Of a stretch of DNA of 64,000 nucleotides, positions 1-9,216 are shown piece by piece. A model generated the notes under the pieces. It did not search any database. It had not been told where the DNA came from and worked only from the letters and a program-made list of their open reading frames with translations. The first letter of the stretch is position 1. The number at the start of each line of letters is the position of its first letter. Source of the stretch: Acinetobacter sp. ANC 3929 (GTDB lineage Bacteria > Pseudomonadota > Gammaproteobacteria > Pseudomonadales > Moraxellaceae). Both the position numbers and the translations under genes were made by a program. The stretch lies in NCBI RefSeq assembly GCF_000369405.1, contig NZ_KB850000.1, positions 1,012,768-1,076,767 of the forward strand, given 5' to 3'.

Positions 1-41
1 CAATTGGTTGTGCGGTAGATTTTGTGTGCAGGCTTCTTCAT
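1..41 (-). CDS. IS5-family transposase, N-terminal fragment at window edge
   Basis: An ATG at 41-39 opens MKKPAHKIYRTTN and the frame then leaves the window. This start resembles the N-termini of IS903-group IS5-family transposases of Acinetobacter, which I recall as M-K-K/P-x-H-K-I-Y-R-T-T-N-W. The family is a DDE transposase that cuts and pastes the element. Only 13 complete residues are visible, so the identification rests on this short match together with the terminal repeat at 78-95. Confidence 0.7.
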   Translation of the reverse strand, partial: MKKPAHKIYRTTN

Positions 42-95
42 TTGAAAATTATATCGCTGAAAAACCCTTTACAGATAGGTTTGTGCAACAAAGCC
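1..95 (-). mobile_element. IS5-family (IS903-like) insertion sequence, one end only
   Basis: The minus strand read from 95 begins GGCTTTGTTGCACAAACC, which closely resembles the 18-bp terminal inverted repeat of IS903-type IS5-family elements (GGCTTTGTTGAATAAATC in IS903, from memory). About 55 bp inside the repeat a transposase-like reading frame starts and runs off the window. The element lies within the 3' part of the putative T6SS effector gene. IS903 usually duplicates 9 bp of target, so 96-104 should recur on the far side of the element. The other end is outside the window. Confidence 0.8.
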
Positions 96-767
96 CCTTC
101 CAATTAAAACCTCTCCCTTTTCCCATAAAGCTTTAACAATTTTTTTATAAATTTCTTTATTACTATTTAATACGCAATAAAAAAAAGCAGCTGGGCCACA
201 TAAATAAGTAAATCTTTGATCAGGATAAGGTTCCTTTAAACGGCTAAATAGACTTGCTTCCACTGCTTCTTTTGTAAAAGGGTCCTTTTTAGAACCTGGT
301 GGATGCTCTACGGAAACAAATATTGGGGTTGTAGAAATATTGACTACCACAGTATTTGGATTTTTAGGCTGCACAACCTTAGTTGCATCATTTTTTTCTG
401 AGTATTTAATAATATCTAACTTAACATTTTCTACAACACTTTTTTCAAACTCTTCAATCATATTATTCACGTAATAATTTTTTATTACATGATGCCAATT
501 CCCACTATTATCGGACCTATAAAGATTAAAAATTAAAACATAATCCTTCAAAACTTCAACTCTTGAACGATTATTCTTCAAAGTTATCATTGCAGTCCTA
601 AAATTAGAACCAGATTTTTTAAAAAGATACTTAACATTATAATCAGAATTTTTATATTTTTGATTTACAGTATCAAATATAGATAAAGTATAGCTTAATT
701 TAGTGATATCCACTTCAGTCTTTAACTTCACATATGGAACATACTCTCTTATATTATTGCTCAACAT
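69..767 (-). pseudogene. VgrG-linked putative T6SS effector, 3' end replaced by an IS
   Basis: The gene begins inside the last codons of vgrG (14-bp overlap), the usual place for a VgrG-delivered cargo effector. The first ~215 residues are lysine- and asparagine-rich and much more AT-rich than vgrG. At about residues 188-198 there is an LCGPAAFFYC motif. Cys-Gly-Pro-Ala is common around the catalytic cysteine of papain/C39-like folds, so a peptidase or amidase-like toxin is possible, but this is inference. The native frame ends at about position 96. The last 8-9 residues and the stop are encoded by the IS end, so the protein is truncated just after the Cys motif and is probably inactive. No immunity gene is visible here; it may lie beyond the IS. 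Confidence 0.65.
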
Positions 768-3519
768 CTAACTCCTTATCCAAAAAAACATGAATTGATA
801 TATCTTCTTTTTGTATAGTTCTTATTTCATGGGTAAAACCCTTGGAATCAGTTACACCCTCAGCAGTTCTTCCAGAATCTAAAAAAGCAATATATTTTTT
901 ATTTGTCAACGGATTGCCTTTATCATCCAACATTTGATATTTCAAACTATATTGATTGATTTCACCTATTTTAGGCAGTGAATATTTCGGTATAGCTAAT
1001 TTACTTCCCCCCATAAACAAATGCTGCCCTGCCTTCACTTCAAACTTACCACCCGTCGTTGGGAAAATACCTGAAGCATTCAGCTTGATTTGAGAATCGC
1101 CCGCGGTAATCACAATCTCTTTCGGACTGGTGATCTCAATACGATCTTCAGTCGAAATAATCTGGATCCCTTGTTTGGCAAGTAAATCCATTCCATCCCC
1201 TTGAGCCAGTGCCTCAAACTTACCCTTTGCCGCGACTTGCTTAATGCCATTTTGCGCGGCAAACAGGCTGATTCGGTTTTGCGCATGCGTAATTAGATTT
1301 TTCTGTGTACTTAGATTGATACTGTCGCCTGCAAACTGATTGATCTGCCCATCAGCAGAGAGATGAATATCTTCATTGGTACTTAGACCAATGCCTGCGG
1401 GTGAATTAAGTAATAACAGTGATTTTTTAAACTGGGCGATTTTTGCTTGAATCTGCTCCGCAAAATCTTTGAGTTGATCCAGCGATTCAATCTCATCTGT
1501 TTGCTGATTCTTAGCCACTTCACTTAAGGCTTTGGCATTGCTCTGATTACCTTCAAGCTGTTGCTTGGCAACTTGGGCATCAAGGTGTTCGCCTTGGGCC
1601 TGATATTGTTTGTGCGTGGAAAGCAGTAATCCCTCGCCTGCACGGACTGCGCCCCATTGGTCAGTGCGTAGTTCAAACCCTTCACCACGGTCTTCACTTT
1701 CCGCTTTGTCTTTGGGGTGGCTCAGTTTTCCGAGATTGAGTTGGCTGGCTGCATGGCTACTTTGCAACTGGGCGCTGATCTTTCCAGTGGTGTCATCAAA
1801 GCGTAGTTGGTTAAAGCCTTCGCCTTGATATTCCTTGGACTTGATCCCTGCCAGTTTCTTGGTATCAGGTAACTTGCCTGAGTTGTCGAATTTGGTCGGG
1901 CTGCGGTGTGCTTCATGGATGCGTCCCACCACAAATGGGCGATCAATGTTGCCATCAAAGAAGTCAATCACCACGATTTCATCGATACGCGGCAGGAAGC
2001 GTGCACCATAGCCTTCACCTGCCCAAGGCGTGAGTACATCCACCCAAGCGGAGTCAGTGTCATTGTCATTGCTACCTGCACCACCATCATGACTATGGTC
2101 ATCATTGCGGGTAAACAGGAAACGAACTTTAATCCGCCCCCATTCATCCACATGGATTTCTTCACCACTGGGTCCAACCACTTTAGCGCGTTGTGGGTAT
2201 GCCGTAGGTCGGTGTTGTAACGGATTAAATTCAGGTACGATTTTGATATTGCGGCGTTGCAGTGTCAGTTGATTGGCTTGGCGCTCTTCTGCGTTGCTGT
2301 ATTGGGTGGGCTGCCAATTACTTTGTGCCAACAGTTGATTAATCTGCTGATTGAGGTCTTTAGGCAAATTGTTTTGGTTGTAAAAGTTTTTGCCTGTGAT
2401 CAGGAATTCTTTGTCTGCCCCACTGTGTTGATCGATTTCAGGATGTTCTGCCAGTTCAAACCAGTAACCGACATGGGTATCTCGTACTGTGGTATGGGCA
2501 ATAAACTGTTTCGATTGTAGGTCGTAGTATTGTCCTAGGCTTTGATTGAGCTTTTCAATCTGGGCATTGCCTGACTGAGTTGCCCCATCTTCTCCATTTA
2601 GGTCTTGCATCCAAGCGGGTGAAAAGTGCCATGCCTGCTCTAAGCCTAGACTGGCATTGTCATGTTGTTCGCTATGTTGATGCGTACTTTGGACACTGCC
2701 TGCACCTTCTTCCTGTTCCAGTGCATCGGCTTGCCAGCGTTGTACATGCACGCTGCTCGGCTGTAGTGTGCGTTGTCCGATCAAGCTGGTCATGCTGTCG
2801 TATTGTTCAGTGGCACTGCTGCGGTGATAGCGAATCTGTCGACGGTCTAAGGCTTGGTACTGGCTATTGTCATCAATCAGCCGTAGTTTTTGTGCTTGGA
2901 TGGCTGCACTGCTGAGTGGAACTGTGTGCGCTGCTTCATCAATCAGCCAGTTGATGCCTTCGCTGCGCATTAATCGAGTCAGGAAGTCATAGTCACTTTC
3001 ATTGGACTGCATGATAAAGGGACGGACATCGTAATCTTGGCTGAGTCCGCTTAAATCTAAAGTGAGACTGGATGCAAATAAAGGACTTTTGCTCTGCCAT
3101 TCTTTGAAGATGATTTCCACCACATCACGCACGCTCTTGTTCATAAACACGCGGCTGTTACGGCGTTGTTTCCACAGTGCAGTTGGATCTTCGAGCGTGA
3201 GCTTATATAAAGTTAAACTCCCATCCGATTGCCCTTGTAGGGCTTGGGTGATGATCCCCGTAACACGGGTCAATTGACCTTGATCAGTGACGGTATCAAT
3301 TGCAGCTTGACTGCCAATAAATTGTTTTAAGGGAATAGTCGCATTAGTCGACAAGCAAATTAATTCTGCTTTAAAGCCTGCATTGAGTTGATGCTGTCCA
3401 TCAATGCGTTGCAGAAAAACTTGGGTATTTAAATTTTGATTCGAAAATTGAATATGAATGGCACGTTTTTGTGCTGTAAGGCCTAAACTTTCCAAAGCCT
3501 GAAAAATATTACTCAACAT
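754..3519 (-). CDS. vgrG: Type VI secretion system spike protein VgrG
   Basis: A protein of about 921 residues that forms the trimeric tip of the T6SS tube and carries effectors. The N-terminal half is the gp27-like hub. An OB-fold gp5-like segment lies at about residues 443-535 (VDEWGRIKVRF, then RPFVVGRIHEAHR). A DUF2345 beta-helix region follows at about 620-810, and a non-core extension of ~75 residues (846-921) resembles a small transthyretin/carboxypeptidase-regulatory-like adaptor (MLDDKGNPLT then TDSKGFT). The Met at 3519 was preferred to one six codons upstream because relatives begin MLxxIFQALExLGL. The stop overlaps the start of the effector gene, arguing for co-translation and for the extension acting as the cargo adaptor. 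Confidence 0.93.
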   Translation of the reverse strand: MLSNIFQALESLGLTAQKRAIHIQFSNQNLNTQVFLQRIDGQHQLNAGFKAELICLSTNATIPLKQFIGSQAAIDTVTDQGQLTRVTGIITQALQGQSDGSLTLYKLTLEDPTALWKQRRNSRVFMNKSVRDVVEIIFKEWQSKSPLFASSLTLDLSGLSQDYDVRPFIMQSNESDYDFLTRLMRSEGINWLIDEAAHTVPLSSAAIQAQKLRLIDDNSQYQALDRRQIRYHRSSATEQYDSMTSLIGQRTLQPSSVHVQRWQADALEQEEGAGSVQSTHQHSEQHDNASLGLEQAWHFSPAWMQDLNGEDGATQSGNAQIEKLNQSLGQYYDLQSKQFIAHTTVRDTHVGYWFELAEHPEIDQHSGADKEFLITGKNFYNQNNLPKDLNQQINQLLAQSNWQPTQYSNAEERQANQLTLQRRNIKIVPEFNPLQHRPTAYPQRAKVVGPSGEEIHVDEWGRIKVRFLFTRNDDHSHDGGAGSNDNDTDSAWVDVLTPWAGEGYGARFLPRIDEIVVIDFFDGNIDRPFVVGRIHEAHRSPTKFDNSGKLPDTKKLAGIKSKEYQGEGFNQLRFDDTTGKISAQLQSSHAASQLNLGKLSHPKDKAESEDRGEGFELRTDQWGAVRAGEGLLLSTHKQYQAQGEHLDAQVAKQQLEGNQSNAKALSEVAKNQQTDEIESLDQLKDFAEQIQAKIAQFKKSLLLLNSPAGIGLSTNEDIHLSADGQINQFAGDSINLSTQKNLITHAQNRISLFAAQNGIKQVAAKGKFEALAQGDGMDLLAKQGIQIISTEDRIEITSPKEIVITAGDSQIKLNASGIFPTTGGKFEVKAGQHLFMGGSKLAIPKYSLPKIGEINQYSLKYQMLDDKGNPLTNKKYIAFLDSGRTAEGVTDSKGFTHEIRTIQKEDISIHVFLDKELDVEQ

Positions 3520-3689
3520 TTTTATAGAACATTTCATTAACTTTTGTTTATTTTACTCAAAAAAACGATGCTGTGACCAGACTATTCTGTCCATTAGTGA
3601 CGTTTTTTGTCTTATTTTTATTACAGCTTCACTTAATTTATTTTGATTACGACCATTTCAGGCCACTGCCTTCAATCAGCCGCTCAATA

Positions 3690-3717
3690 AAAATGCCCTC
3701 AAAATTGAGAGCATTTT
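3690..3717 (-). terminator. Intrinsic terminator after the yeaC-like gene
   Basis: An inverted repeat pairs AAAATGC-c-CTCAA with TTGAG-a-GCATTTT around a two-base loop, with T-rich flanks on both strands. It lies 18 bp past the stop of the YeaC-like gene and probably ends the nadK-yeaC transcript. Confidence 0.7.
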
Positions 3718-3734
3718 AAATATTTCAATCCATT

Positions 3735-4007
3735 TTAAACAAACCGAATCGGCTTAAATTCAGGCTCGTGTTTGTGATGATCATCATCACATTCCTCACC
3801 TTCTTCTTTGGTAGCACGATCGATATAACCACTACGCTGTTCTTTCGGCAAATTTTCCATTTCCCACGCATAAACGGCTTGCATGCAAATTTCACGTTGC
3901 TCTTTGGTTAAAACAATACCATTTGGCCATTTGCCAATTTCAACGGCTGTCCGAAGACGCTCAACAATTTCAGGATTTAAAATAGCGAGCATTTGTTCAA
4001 TATTCAT
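3735..4007 (-). CDS. YeaC-like DUF1315 family protein
   Basis: A 90-residue protein matching the DUF1315/YeaC pattern: MNIEQMLAILNPEIVERLRTA, then GKWPNGIVLTKEQREICMQA and a Gly-Tyr-Ile-Asp near residue 61. The tail is rich in Glu, Asp and His (EECDDDHHKHE), which might bind metal, although that is speculative. Its start overlaps the stop of nadK by 4 bp (ATGA), so the two are translationally coupled. The family is widespread in Gammaproteobacteria and has no established function that I know of. Confidence 0.85.
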   Translation of the reverse strand: MNIEQMLAILNPEIVERLRTAVEIGKWPNGIVLTKEQREICMQAVYAWEMENLPKEQRSGYIDRATKEEGEECDDDHHKHEPEFKPIRFV

Positions 4008-4963
4008 GAGTCATCCTGTTGAAAAGATTCAAAATCTTGATTCCAACCCAGTTTAGTACGGCAAGCCATATAAAAATCATAGCCAGGTGGATGTAATAAG
4101 CTTAGTTTAAACGGATGTTTGCGAATATGCACAGTATCACCGACATTTAATGCAACACTATGTTGTCCATCAGCACTGACCATGGGCAAAACACGATTTT
4201 CACGGATGGTAATCTTAATCTCACTTTGCCCACCCACCACGATTGGCCGTGATGATAACGTGTGCGGATGCATCGGAACCAGTGCAATAGCATCCATACT
4301 CGGATGCAGGATTGGCCCACCACCCGACAAAGAATACGCAGTTGAGCCAGTGGGTGTAGAAACAATTAAACCATCGCTATGCTGACGATAAACGTATTGC
4401 CCATCAATATTCAACTCAAAATCGATCATATGAACCGATTTACCTGAGTGTAAAACCACATCATTCAATGCAATCGCATCATAAATCGTTTCACCATTGG
4501 TTCGAACTTCCATTTCCAATAAGAAACGGCGATCCAGTTGGAATTGACCTTGTAGCACCTGATCAAGTTTAAAAATAGCTTCGGCAGGTTTAATATCCGT
4601 TAAAAAACCTAGTCGGCCACGGTTAATACCAATCACGGGCGTATTATGTCGTACCAAAGCACGTGCAGCGTGGAGCAATGAACCATCACCGCCAACCACT
4701 ATCACTAAATCGACAACTTCACCCAATAAATTTCGGCTCACCGTCTGCCCATGACCATACGGGACCAGTTTGGCTGTTTCCTGATCAAAAACGGGGTTTA
4801 AACCTAAAGTGATCAAATGATCATGAATTAAACATAACGTTTCTACTACAGAATACTTATCTGGTCGTCCAATTAGACCAATATTTCGAAAGGATTTATG
4901 TGAAATTTGCACGAATAATTCAGCTCCGTCGCGATTACTGACTATCATATCATTAACAACCAA
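4004..4963 (-). CDS. nadK: NAD kinase
   Basis: NAD kinase phosphorylates NAD+ to NADP+ using ATP in the cytoplasm. The family hallmarks are present: GGDGSLL at residues 91-97, the LND motif at 166-168, and the nucleotide-binding STPTGSTAYSLSGGGP at 202-217. The first ATG gives 319 residues. A second Met at residue 6 (4948) is an equally possible start, and family members are near 295-300 residues. The gene is divergent from the PBP1b gene across a 183-bp spacer and overlaps the downstream yeaC-like gene. Confidence 0.96.
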   Translation of the reverse strand: MVVNDMIVSNRDGAELFVQISHKSFRNIGLIGRPDKYSVVETLCLIHDHLITLGLNPVFDQETAKLVPYGHGQTVSRNLLGEVVDLVIVVGGDGSLLHAARALVRHNTPVIGINRGRLGFLTDIKPAEAIFKLDQVLQGQFQLDRRFLLEMEVRTNGETIYDAIALNDVVLHSGKSVHMIDFELNIDGQYVYRQHSDGLIVSTPTGSTAYSLSGGGPILHPSMDAIALVPMHPHTLSSRPIVVGGQSEIKITIRENRVLPMVSADGQHSVALNVGDTVHIRKHPFKLSLLHPPGYDFYMACRTKLGWNQDFESFQQDDS

Positions 4964-5146
4964 TGTTGCGTTGATGATTGATTAAAAAGTATAAAAATGT
5001 CTATCCGTTGTTTTTTTATACGTTTAATGTCAACGCATTCTTAAAGTTTTTATTGCATGTTGCTATTTATTCACAGTTTTATGATTGCAAAATGACAATA
5101 AGCTATCGCATCATTACCAACATTGTTTTGGTTTTAACGCAAATCT

Positions 5147-7555
5147 ATGAAGTTTGAACGTGGTATTGGTTTTCTAGCACTCATTTTCTCAATGTTAGTG
5201 ATAGGTGTCTTTGTTGCTTTTAGTATCTATCTGATTCGCTTGGATAATATTATTCGTGACAAATTTGAAGGTCAGCGTTGGGACATCCCTGCCAAGGTGT
5301 TTGCTCGCCCATTAGAAATCTATTCTAGTGCACCGATTACTCAAGAGAATTTCACCCAAGAGTTAAAATTACTGGGTTATAAAAATACAGCGAATTACGA
5401 CAAATCTGGTAGCTATGTTGTACAAGGCAACCAGATGTACGTCCATACCCGTGGTTTTGACTATGGTGATAGTAATGAACCCGAGCAAGTGCTGGAACTT
5501 GCTTTTGCTGATGGTCAGGTAAGCGAAATCCGTTCCACCAAGCCTTCGAGCACAGGGGTCGCACGCTTAGAACCTTTATTGATTGGCGGTATTTATCCAC
5601 AACACAATGAAGACCGCGTTCTGATTAAATTAAATAAAGTACCAAAAACGCTAATTGAAGCATTGATTTCAACAGAAGATCGTAACTTCTATCACCATCA
5701 TGGTATTTCAATTCGTGGTACAGCGCGCGCTTTGGTCAGTAATGCCACTGGTGGCCGTCGTCAAGGTGGTTCGACTTTAACGCAGCAGTTAGTGAAAAAC
5801 TTCTATCTTTCACCTGAAAAAACCTTGAAACGTAAGGTCAATGAAGCACTGATGTCGGTGCTAATTGAATTGCATTACAGCAAAGATGAAATTCTTGAAG
5901 CTTATCTAAATGAAGTGAACTTAGGCCAAAATGGTAGCTACTCGATCAATGGCTATGGTCTAGCATCACAATTTTATTTTGGCTTGCCTTTACGTGAGCT
6001 GAATATCTCACAGCAAGCCTTTCTCGTCGGTTTAGTGCAAGGTCCATCACTGTATAACCCTTGGCGTAATCCAGAATCTGCGAAAAAGCGTCGTGATGTT
6101 GTGTTAAATAACATGAAAGTCATGGGCTATTTAACCGAAGCTGAATATCAAGATGAAATTGCCCGTCCTTTAAATGTGGTCAGTAAACCAACCTTGGGCC
6201 CTGCAAAATTCCCAGATTTTTTGGATATCGTACGTCGTCAACTACGTACCGAATATCAAGAAAGTGACATTACCAATCAAGGTCTAAGAATTTTCACCAC
6301 ACTTGATCCAATTGCACAAACACAAGTGCAGAATGCGTTTAAGAGTACTGTTGATCGTTTAGCCAAAGCGAACCCTGCCCGTCTGAAAAATTTACAAGGT
6401 GCAGTATTAGTTGCTCATCCTGAAAATGGCGAACTGGTTGCAGCTGTGGGCTCAACTCAAGACTTTACTGGCTTCAACCGTGCCTTAGACGCAAAACGTC
6501 AAGTCGGTTCACTGTTAAAACCAATCATCTACTTAAATGCAATCGAGTCTGGGCGCTATACATGGGCAAGCCCAATTGAAGACAGTGCCGTCAATATTCC
6601 GATTGATGGTGACAAGAGCTGGACACCGAAGAACTATAGTGGTGGCGAACATGGTGTCGTGCCAATGCAACAAGCATTAGCCAACTCGTATAACCTTTCT
6701 ACTGTACGCTTGGCTAATGAGTTTGGTTTATCTGCATTTAGCAATAAACTCAAACAGTTTGGCGTGAGTTCAGATATTCCTGCCTACCCAGCGATTTACC
6801 TTGGTGCTGTAAATATGTCACCAATGGAAGTATTGAGCATTTACGGTAACTTTGCGACGGGTGGCTTTAAATATCCACCGCGTTCGATTCGTACCGTGGT
6901 CGATGCAAAAGGACATTTACTTGAGCGTTATGGCTTGAATGTCCAACAAACCATTGACCCTGCTGCTGCATACATTATTAATTATGGTTTACAGCAAGTG
7001 ATGCGTTCTGGTACGGGTCGCTCTGCTTATAACAGCTTACCTGAATCACTAAATTTAGCAGGTAAATCAGGCACGACGAATGACACCAGAGACTCATGGT
7101 TTGCAGGTTATTCGGGTAATCATGTTGCTGTGGTGTGGTTGGGCCTAGATGACAATAAAGTAACAGGCTTAACAGGTTCGTCAGGTGCATTGCCTGTGTG
7201 GACCAATGTGATGAAGCAACTCCGCCAAGAACCTGTCAATTTACGTCAAACTGATAATGTTCAATGGCAATGGATTGATAGTGCAAGTGGTGACTTGTCT
7301 GCTCAAGGCTGTGATGGTGCAATGTATATTCCACTCCTACGTCAGACAGTACCTCGTCGTGCCACACTGTGTGGTCAATCTCACTATGAAGTTGAGCCGA
7401 CGTACATTCCTCAATCCGATGAAACACCTGCTGATGATCATAATGATGGTATCGGCAACTATATTCGCGAAAGTGAAAATCAAATGGATACAGATTTATC
7501 CAATCACACCCCAACGCGCGTTATCTCTAGCGGCAGTTACAGCGGTGAGAATTAA
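5147..7555 (+). CDS. mrcB: Penicillin-binding protein 1B (bifunctional peptidoglycan synthase)
   Basis: This inner-membrane enzyme polymerises glycan strands and cross-links peptides in the periplasm. A membrane anchor lies at about residues 9-30. The UB2H-like region follows, then the glycosyltransferase domain with EDRNFYHHHG near 177 and RQGGSTLTQQLVKNFYL near 203. The transpeptidase domain shows SLLK with catalytic Ser near 454, SYN near 513 and KSGTT near 639. The length of 802 residues is normal for PBP1B. The C-terminal ~60 residues are acidic and disordered. The downstream TPR lipoprotein gene follows within 16-22 bp and may be its partner, like LpoB or YraP-type factors elsewhere, although the sequence does not show homology to these. 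Confidence 0.95.
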   Translation: MKFERGIGFLALIFSMLVIGVFVAFSIYLIRLDNIIRDKFEGQRWDIPAKVFARPLEIYSSAPITQENFTQELKLLGYKNTANYDKSGSYVVQGNQMYVHTRGFDYGDSNEPEQVLELAFADGQVSEIRSTKPSSTGVARLEPLLIGGIYPQHNEDRVLIKLNKVPKTLIEALISTEDRNFYHHHGISIRGTARALVSNATGGRRQGGSTLTQQLVKNFYLSPEKTLKRKVNEALMSVLIELHYSKDEILEAYLNEVNLGQNGSYSINGYGLASQFYFGLPLRELNISQQAFLVGLVQGPSLYNPWRNPESAKKRRDVVLNNMKVMGYLTEAEYQDEIARPLNVVSKPTLGPAKFPDFLDIVRRQLRTEYQESDITNQGLRIFTTLDPIAQTQVQNAFKSTVDRLAKANPARLKNLQGAVLVAHPENGELVAAVGSTQDFTGFNRALDAKRQVGSLLKPIIYLNAIESGRYTWASPIEDSAVNIPIDGDKSWTPKNYSGGEHGVVPMQQALANSYNLSTVRLANEFGLSAFSNKLKQFGVSSDIPAYPAIYLGAVNMSPMEVLSIYGNFATGGFKYPPRSIRTVVDAKGHLLERYGLNVQQTIDPAAAYIINYGLQQVMRSGTGRSAYNSLPESLNLAGKSGTTNDTRDSWFAGYSGNHVAVVWLGLDDNKVTGLTGSSGALPVWTNVMKQLRQEPVNLRQTDNVQWQWIDSASGDLSAQGCDGAMYIPLLRQTVPRRATLCGQSHYEVEPTYIPQSDETPADDHNDGIGNYIRESENQMDTDLSNHTPTRVISSGSYSGEN

Positions 7556-7576
7556 GTTTAATAAGGATGATTGGAC

Positions 7577-8125
7577 ATGATGAAAAAAATCACGGTAATG
7601 CTTGGTGTGTTGCTGCTTGCAGGTTGTACAGCAGCACCCGAAAAAGTGGTGACAAAACCCACCACTAACGTTCCGCCAAAAAAGAAGGTAACCCAACCTT
7701 CTTCTGGTGTGAAAATTACACCTTATGACCAAAAAGAAATTAAGCGTCAGAGCGTTCCAGTGGTTGTACCACAACAAAAGGTTCAGCAAAAGTTTAATGA
7801 TGGCAGCCAGTTACCTGCATTTAAAACCTTAATGCAAAAAACTCAAGTGGCTTATAAACAACAGCAACTTGCAGAAGCAGAACGTTATGCACTTCAAGCA
7901 CAACGTATTGCACCACAAGCCACAGAAACTTATTTATATTTAGCAATGATCGCAGATCAGCGCAAAGAATATGCCAATGCTGAAGCGCTGGCACGTCGAG
8001 GCTTAAGTTATGCGCAAAGCAATGCCATGAAGAAGCAACTCTGGATGATTATTCTTAAAGCAAGCGAAGCGCGAGGACATACGATTAAGGCCCAAGAAGC
8101 ACGAAGAGCGATTCAGGCCCTTTAA
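7577..8125 (+). CDS. TPR-like outer membrane lipoprotein downstream of PBP1b
   Basis: The protein is about 182 residues. A type II signal peptide with lipobox LLAG-C (Cys near residue 18) is followed by a basic, proline-rich linker and then a helical region (about residues 85-180) with tetratricopeptide-like spacing of Ala, Tyr and Leu. The start at 7577 gives the cleanest signal sequence and follows a purine-rich stretch (TAAGGATG). It sits directly behind mrcB and is probably cotranscribed, so a role in regulating or supporting the synthase is plausible by context only. Confidence 0.8.
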   Translation: MMKKITVMLGVLLLAGCTAAPEKVVTKPTTNVPPKKKVTQPSSGVKITPYDQKEIKRQSVPVVVPQQKVQQKFNDGSQLPAFKTLMQKTQVAYKQQQLAEAERYALQAQRIAPQATETYLYLAMIADQRKEYANAEALARRGLSYAQSNAMKKQLWMIILKASEARGHTIKAQEARRAIQAL

Positions 8126-8127
8126 GC

Positions 8128-9039
8128 TTAGTCAATTGAACCAAATTGGCGAATCCCAGCAAGCCCATAAGCATGATGTTTTTGGGCTTGTTCTACATCC
8201 GCAGGTGCAACCCCACCTAAAGCAAATACTGGAATATCACTGTTCTGTGCCAATTCCTGAAAACGATCCCATCCCAGCACTTTACTATCTGGGTGTGTTT
8301 CTGTCGCAGATACTGGGCTGAGAAATGCCGCATCACAGCCAACCTGCTGAGCATGTTGCAAAGAAACGGCGTCATGACATGCGGCGATAAAACGCTTGCC
8401 GACAATCAAGCCACCCTTACTTAGATTCATCAGCTGTGATTGCTTTAAATGGATCGTCTGTATTTTGTTTTGCAGCGCTGCATTGAGTTTCTGCCAGAGA
8501 TCGATATTGACAATCAATTTTTGCAAGTGCTCATCATTTAAACGACCAAGTTGCTGCTCAACCTTCTCAAGATCATCAGTTTGTATACGCCAATAAAATA
8601 GTGCCTGTTGCTGAGGTAAAGTATCGATCTGATCGCTAATCTTAATCAGATGCGGCCAATTTAAACGTTCCAGAATTGCTGCATTCGCTTTTGGGAAATT
8701 TAAACCGATTAACTGATCACGGCTATACCAAGCCCAAGGCTGATGAATAAGATCAAGCAGTTCATCGGGAACATAAGCATGGAATAAGTGTAAATTGACA
8801 ATGATGTCTTCATATTCATGTCGAATCACATCAAAAGCATGCCAATCTTTTAAGCCAATCCCAACTTCCTCATAAATTTCCCGACGACAAGCCTGTTCAG
8901 GTGTTTCACCTTGTTCAACTTTGCCACCTGGAAATTCATGTTTGTTGCCTTGGTGTTGGTTTGCCTGTCTCCAACCGACCAAAACTTTTGCTTTATGTAA
9001 TAAAATTGCGATCGCAACATCAACTGTAGCTTTTGACAT
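8128..9039 (-). CDS. Nudix hydrolase fused to a thiamine-phosphate-synthase-like domain
   Basis: The N-terminal ~130 residues form a MutT-type Nudix domain. The Nudix box begins at about Gly38 (GGKVEQGETP) and ends REIYEEVG at 53-60, the arrangement that hydrolyses 8-oxo-dGTP and similar nucleotides. Residues ~180-303 resemble the TIM-barrel of ThiE/TenI: GKRFIAACHDAVSL, then DAAFLSPVSATETHP and FALGGVAPADV. This fusion is known in several Gammaproteobacteria and is usually named for its MutT activity. The role of the C-terminal domain is unclear. It is convergent with the TPR lipoprotein gene, with only 2 bp between the stops. Confidence 0.9.
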   Translation of the reverse strand: MSKATVDVAIAILLHKAKVLVGWRQANQHQGNKHEFPGGKVEQGETPEQACRREIYEEVGIGLKDWHAFDVIRHEYEDIIVNLHLFHAYVPDELLDLIHQPWAWYSRDQLIGLNFPKANAAILERLNWPHLIKISDQIDTLPQQQALFYWRIQTDDLEKVEQQLGRLNDEHLQKLIVNIDLWQKLNAALQNKIQTIHLKQSQLMNLSKGGLIVGKRFIAACHDAVSLQHAQQVGCDAAFLSPVSATETHPDSKVLGWDRFQELAQNSDIPVFALGGVAPADVEQAQKHHAYGLAGIRQFGSID

Positions 9040-9150
9040 AACAGTCTAAATTCCTTCATTTTTCCATAGTCATTTTAAGGAAAATGTCACCGCATTCCCA
9101 TGTTAAAAAACGAAATTAATGAATGGTTTTGTAAATTCTTAAAATTTCCG

Positions 9151-9184
9151 TTGACAGGTCTATTCGATAATGATTATCATTTAA
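9151..9184 (+). promoter_or_regulatory. Promoter with overlapping Fur box upstream of hemP
   Basis: A consensus -35 TTGACA (9151-9156) is followed at 18 bp by TATCAT (9175-9180). Overlapping it, GATAATGATTATCATTTAA (9166-9184) matches the 19-bp Fur consensus GATAATGATAATCATTATC at 15 positions. Iron-loaded Fur would cover the -10 element and shut off hemP. The match was counted by eye. Confidence 0.8.
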
Positions 9185-9216
9185 ACCATTAAAAAACACA
9201 CCACGGAGCATAACAA

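Noticed and set aside
69..767. Reading the 232-residue frame as an intact effector
   Set aside because: Its last 8-9 residues and stop codon are encoded by an insertion-sequence terminal repeat, so the native C-terminus is missing.
1610..3277. Several plus-strand open frames opposite vgrG
   Set aside because: They lie entirely within the vgrG reading frame on the other strand, have no RBS or family resemblance, and are rich in unlikely Cys/Trp/Ser stretches.
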